Source of the DNA: Burkholderiales bacterium
GTDB lineage: Bacteria > Pseudomonadota > Gammaproteobacteria > Burkholderiales > Burkholderiaceae_B
Direction: 5' to 3'
DNA length: 7,269 nt
Assembly (NCBI GenBank): GCA_005788065.1
Contig: SXZD01000196.1
Location: 1-7,269 of the forward strand
The notes beneath the pieces are model-generated. The model was not told where the DNA came from. It made no database searches and was given only the letters and a program-made list of their open reading frames with translations. This document shows positions 6,148-7,269 of this stretch, one piece after another; position 1 is the stretch's first letter, and every line of letters begins with the position of its first letter. Position numbers and translations under genes: made by a program.

Positions 6148-6657
6148 TTACTGGCACGCCTTGGCGACAGGGTCGAAACGAGCCCCGGCAGGACACGCCG
6201 GTACACCGTGAACGCAAACCTGTCCCTGTTCGCGATAATCGCCACCCGACTGACAGGAACACCGTCTGCCCGCAATGCTCGGCAGGCAATGCGCAGGCGA
6301 GACACAACGCCCGAGCTCAGCATCAAATTTTGCATCAGGCCCGCATACTGGCGTGCTGGTACAGACAGCCTGTCTGCTGTTGTAGCTGAAACCTTGGGCG
6401 CAACCTGGCAAGCGCGTACACAGCCCGCCTTCCACTGCCGCACCCACAGGGCATCCGGGCATGCCAGAACACACCCCACCCTTCAGAACTGTGCCGGCCG
6501 GACAAACAGAAGGCGCGCCGCGGCACAATCCCTCTACAAACGCATAATCGGACGGACATACGGGCTGGCTGGCTGACGTTGTCTGCGAAAGCGTGGAACC
6601 ATGCCACATGAGTACAGACAACACGACACCCACCCACATTTGCCAAATTGATTTCAT
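6148..6657 (-). CDS. Secreted cysteine-repeat protein, 169 aa, 16 cysteines
   Basis: The protein starts with a Sec-type signal peptide (MK, then hydrophobic residues 4-18, with cleavage likely around 22-30). The mature part is a string of cysteine repeats. Cysteines are at 34, 45, 52, 63, 69, 80, 86, 99, 105, 118, 124, 133, 135, 148, 155 and 168. The unit is roughly C-P-x-G-x(7-9)-C-x(5-6), for example CPAGTVLKGGVC and CPAGARFDPVAKAC, and repeats about seven times. All 16 cysteines could pair as disulfides after export. I do not recognise a named family; a periplasmic or extracellular structural or binding role is inference. The frame is open up to 6897, but the start is ATG 6657: it has a strong GGAGGGG site (6664-6670) and places the signal peptide at the N-terminus. 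Other frames over this region are also open, but only this one has start signals and repeat structure. Confidence 0.82.
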   Translation of the reverse strand: MKSIWQMWVGVVLSVLMWHGSTLSQTTSASQPVCPSDYAFVEGLCRGAPSVCPAGTVLKGGVCSGMPGCPVGAAVEGGLCTRLPGCAQGFSYNSRQAVCTSTPVCGPDAKFDAELGRCVSPAHCLPSIAGRRCSCQSGGDYREQGQVCVHGVPACPAGARFDPVAKACQ

Positions 6658-6663
6658 TCCAGG

Positions 6664-6670
6664 CCCCTCC
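6664..6670 (-). promoter_or_regulatory. Shine-Dalgarno that fixes the Cys-repeat protein start
   Basis: On the minus strand GGAGGGG lies 6 nt before ATG 6657. It excludes the 80-residue upstream extension of the same frame, which has no signal peptide at its start. Confidence 0.85.
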
Positions 6671-6711
6671 GGCTGATGGTTGCGCACAGTCGGCGCTGTT
6701 GAAAAATGTTC

Positions 6712-6730
6712 CGCATCATACGATGAAGCG
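6712..6730. repeat. Imperfect inverted repeat between divergent genes
   Basis: CGCATCAT and ATGAAGCG form 8-bp arms with one mismatch around ACG. The site lies about 55 bp upstream of the Cys-repeat gene and 200 bp upstream of the dehydrogenase gene. It could be an operator; no regulator is identified. Confidence 0.25.
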
Positions 6731-6774
6731 ACGCCCACAGTATTGGCGCGTGGGGAACCAATCATATGCTTAAA

Positions 6775-6803
6775 TTGACATATATACATGCAGTTGGCAT
6801 CAT
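6775..6803 (+). promoter_or_regulatory. Candidate sigma-70 promoter for the aldehyde dehydrogenase gene
   Basis: A consensus -35 TTGACA (6775-6780) is followed after 17 bp by CATCAT (6798-6803, 4 of 6 to the -10 consensus). The leader would be about 120 nt. Its last 50 nt (6867-6917) are almost only A and C with very little G or T, hence unstructured, and lead into the Shine-Dalgarno. I searched by eye for a -24/-12 sigma-54 site, common for this enzyme class, and saw none with correct spacing. Confidence 0.45.
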
Positions 6804-6931
6804 CGAGAACACGCCTTGCACTATCAGCAACAGTCCTTTCGCGGGTGTTCCAGAATTGGACAATCTGAACAACATGCAACACACCACAACGCAACACAAA
6901 GCAAACGCAAGCAAAACGAGGAGAAGTTCAC

Positions 6932-7269
6932 ATGAACATGGCTGATGTAAGCAAACTGGGCGTTACAACCCCCTTCAAGACCCGTTATGACAACTTTATC
7001 GGCGGCAAGTGGACACCCCCGGTTGGTGGCCAGTATTTTGAAAATATCAGCCCGGTTATCGGCAAGCCCGTCTGTGAAGTGGCCCGTTCAACCGAAGCCG
7101 ACATCGAACTGGCACTGGACGCCGCACACGCAGCAAAAGCCGCTTGGGGCAAGACCTCCCCGGCAGAGCGCGCCAACATGCTCAACCGCATTGCAGACCG
7201 TCTTGAAGCCAATCTGGAATTGCTGGCACTGGCCGAGACACTGGACAACGGTAAACCCATTCGCGAAAC
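6932..7269 (+). CDS. NAD-dependent aldehyde dehydrogenase, ExaC/AcoD type, N-terminal part
   Basis: The first 112 codons of an aldehyde dehydrogenase are present; the gene runs off the right edge. The product starts MNMADVSKLGVTTPFKTRYD, followed by FIGGKW (22-27), NISPVIGKPV (38-47) and the ERANMLNRIADRLE and ETLDNGKPIRE helices. These are typical of the ExaC/AcoD acetaldehyde dehydrogenase group, which oxidises acetaldehyde and similar short aldehydes to acids with NAD+ in the cytoplasm. The catalytic Cys and Glu lie outside the window, so activity cannot be judged. GAGGAG (6918-6923) sits 8 nt before ATG 6932; a second ATG at 6938 is less well spaced. The gene is divergent from the Cys-repeat gene. 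Confidence 0.92.
   Translation, partial: MNMADVSKLGVTTPFKTRYDNFIGGKWTPPVGGQYFENISPVIGKPVCEVARSTEADIELALDAAHAAKAAWGKTSPAERANMLNRIADRLEANLELLALAETLDNGKPIRE

Noticed and set aside
6055..6576. 173-codon plus-strand frame opposite the Cys-repeat gene
   Set aside because: No Shine-Dalgarno, Arg/Thr-rich shadow composition, and the opposite strand has a signal peptide, regular repeats and a strong ribosome site.
6658..6897. N-terminal extension of the Cys-repeat protein to an ATG at 6897
   Set aside because: It would bury the signal peptide 80 residues inside the protein and lacks a good ribosome site; ATG 6657 is clearly better.
6874..6945. 23-codon upstream ORF overlapping the dehydrogenase start
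   Set aside because: No ribosome site in front of its ATG and its content simply reflects the CA-rich leader.

Overview
The window looks like chromosomal DNA of a GC-rich betaproteobacterium, most likely Burkholderiales (Comamonadaceae/Alcaligenaceae-like). The evidence is gene content and codon use: a small symporter subunit next to a cNMP/CBS/DUF294 protein and a PolC-type exonuclease, an AlkK/DmdB-type acyl-CoA ligase, and an ExaC/AcoD-type aldehyde dehydrogenase. No 16S or other marker is present, so the genus is not resolved.

Layout. Positions 1-131 (minus) are the 5' end of a group II intron, best read as class IIC. It sits directly after the U-tract of the rho-independent terminator (132-160) of a small helical, phasin-like gene (200-529, minus). 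A 250-bp divergent region follows. Next comes a plus-strand cluster: DUF4212 symporter small subunit (791-1054), cNMP/CBS/DUF294 putative nucleotidyltransferase (1168-3054) and DEDD 3'-5' exonuclease (3069-3722). The large symporter subunit that normally lies between the first two genes is absent. In its place is a 38-codon ORF with a strong Shine-Dalgarno that ends in an ATGA overlap with the DUF294 start. After a 151-bp gap lies an acyl-CoA ligase gene (3874-5517) interrupted by an in-frame amber codon at the hinge between its two domains. Then come a hairpin, a promoter with an overlapping inverted repeat, and a Gly/Ala-rich protein of unknown function (5632-6036). Convergent to it is a gene for a secreted protein with 16 regularly spaced cysteines (6148-6657, minus). 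The last 340 bases hold the start of an aldehyde dehydrogenase gene (6932 to the edge).

How the genes relate. The recognisable enzymes centre on C2/carboxylate and fatty-acid metabolism: carboxylate uptake, acyl-CoA formation, aldehyde-to-acid oxidation, and possibly polyhydroxyalkanoate granules if the first gene is a phasin. Two of these functions look damaged here: the transporter has lost its catalytic subunit and the ligase is split by a stop. The least explained items are the Cys-repeat protein and the Gly/Ala-rich protein, which are convergent neighbours. No complete new defence or mobile system is visible.
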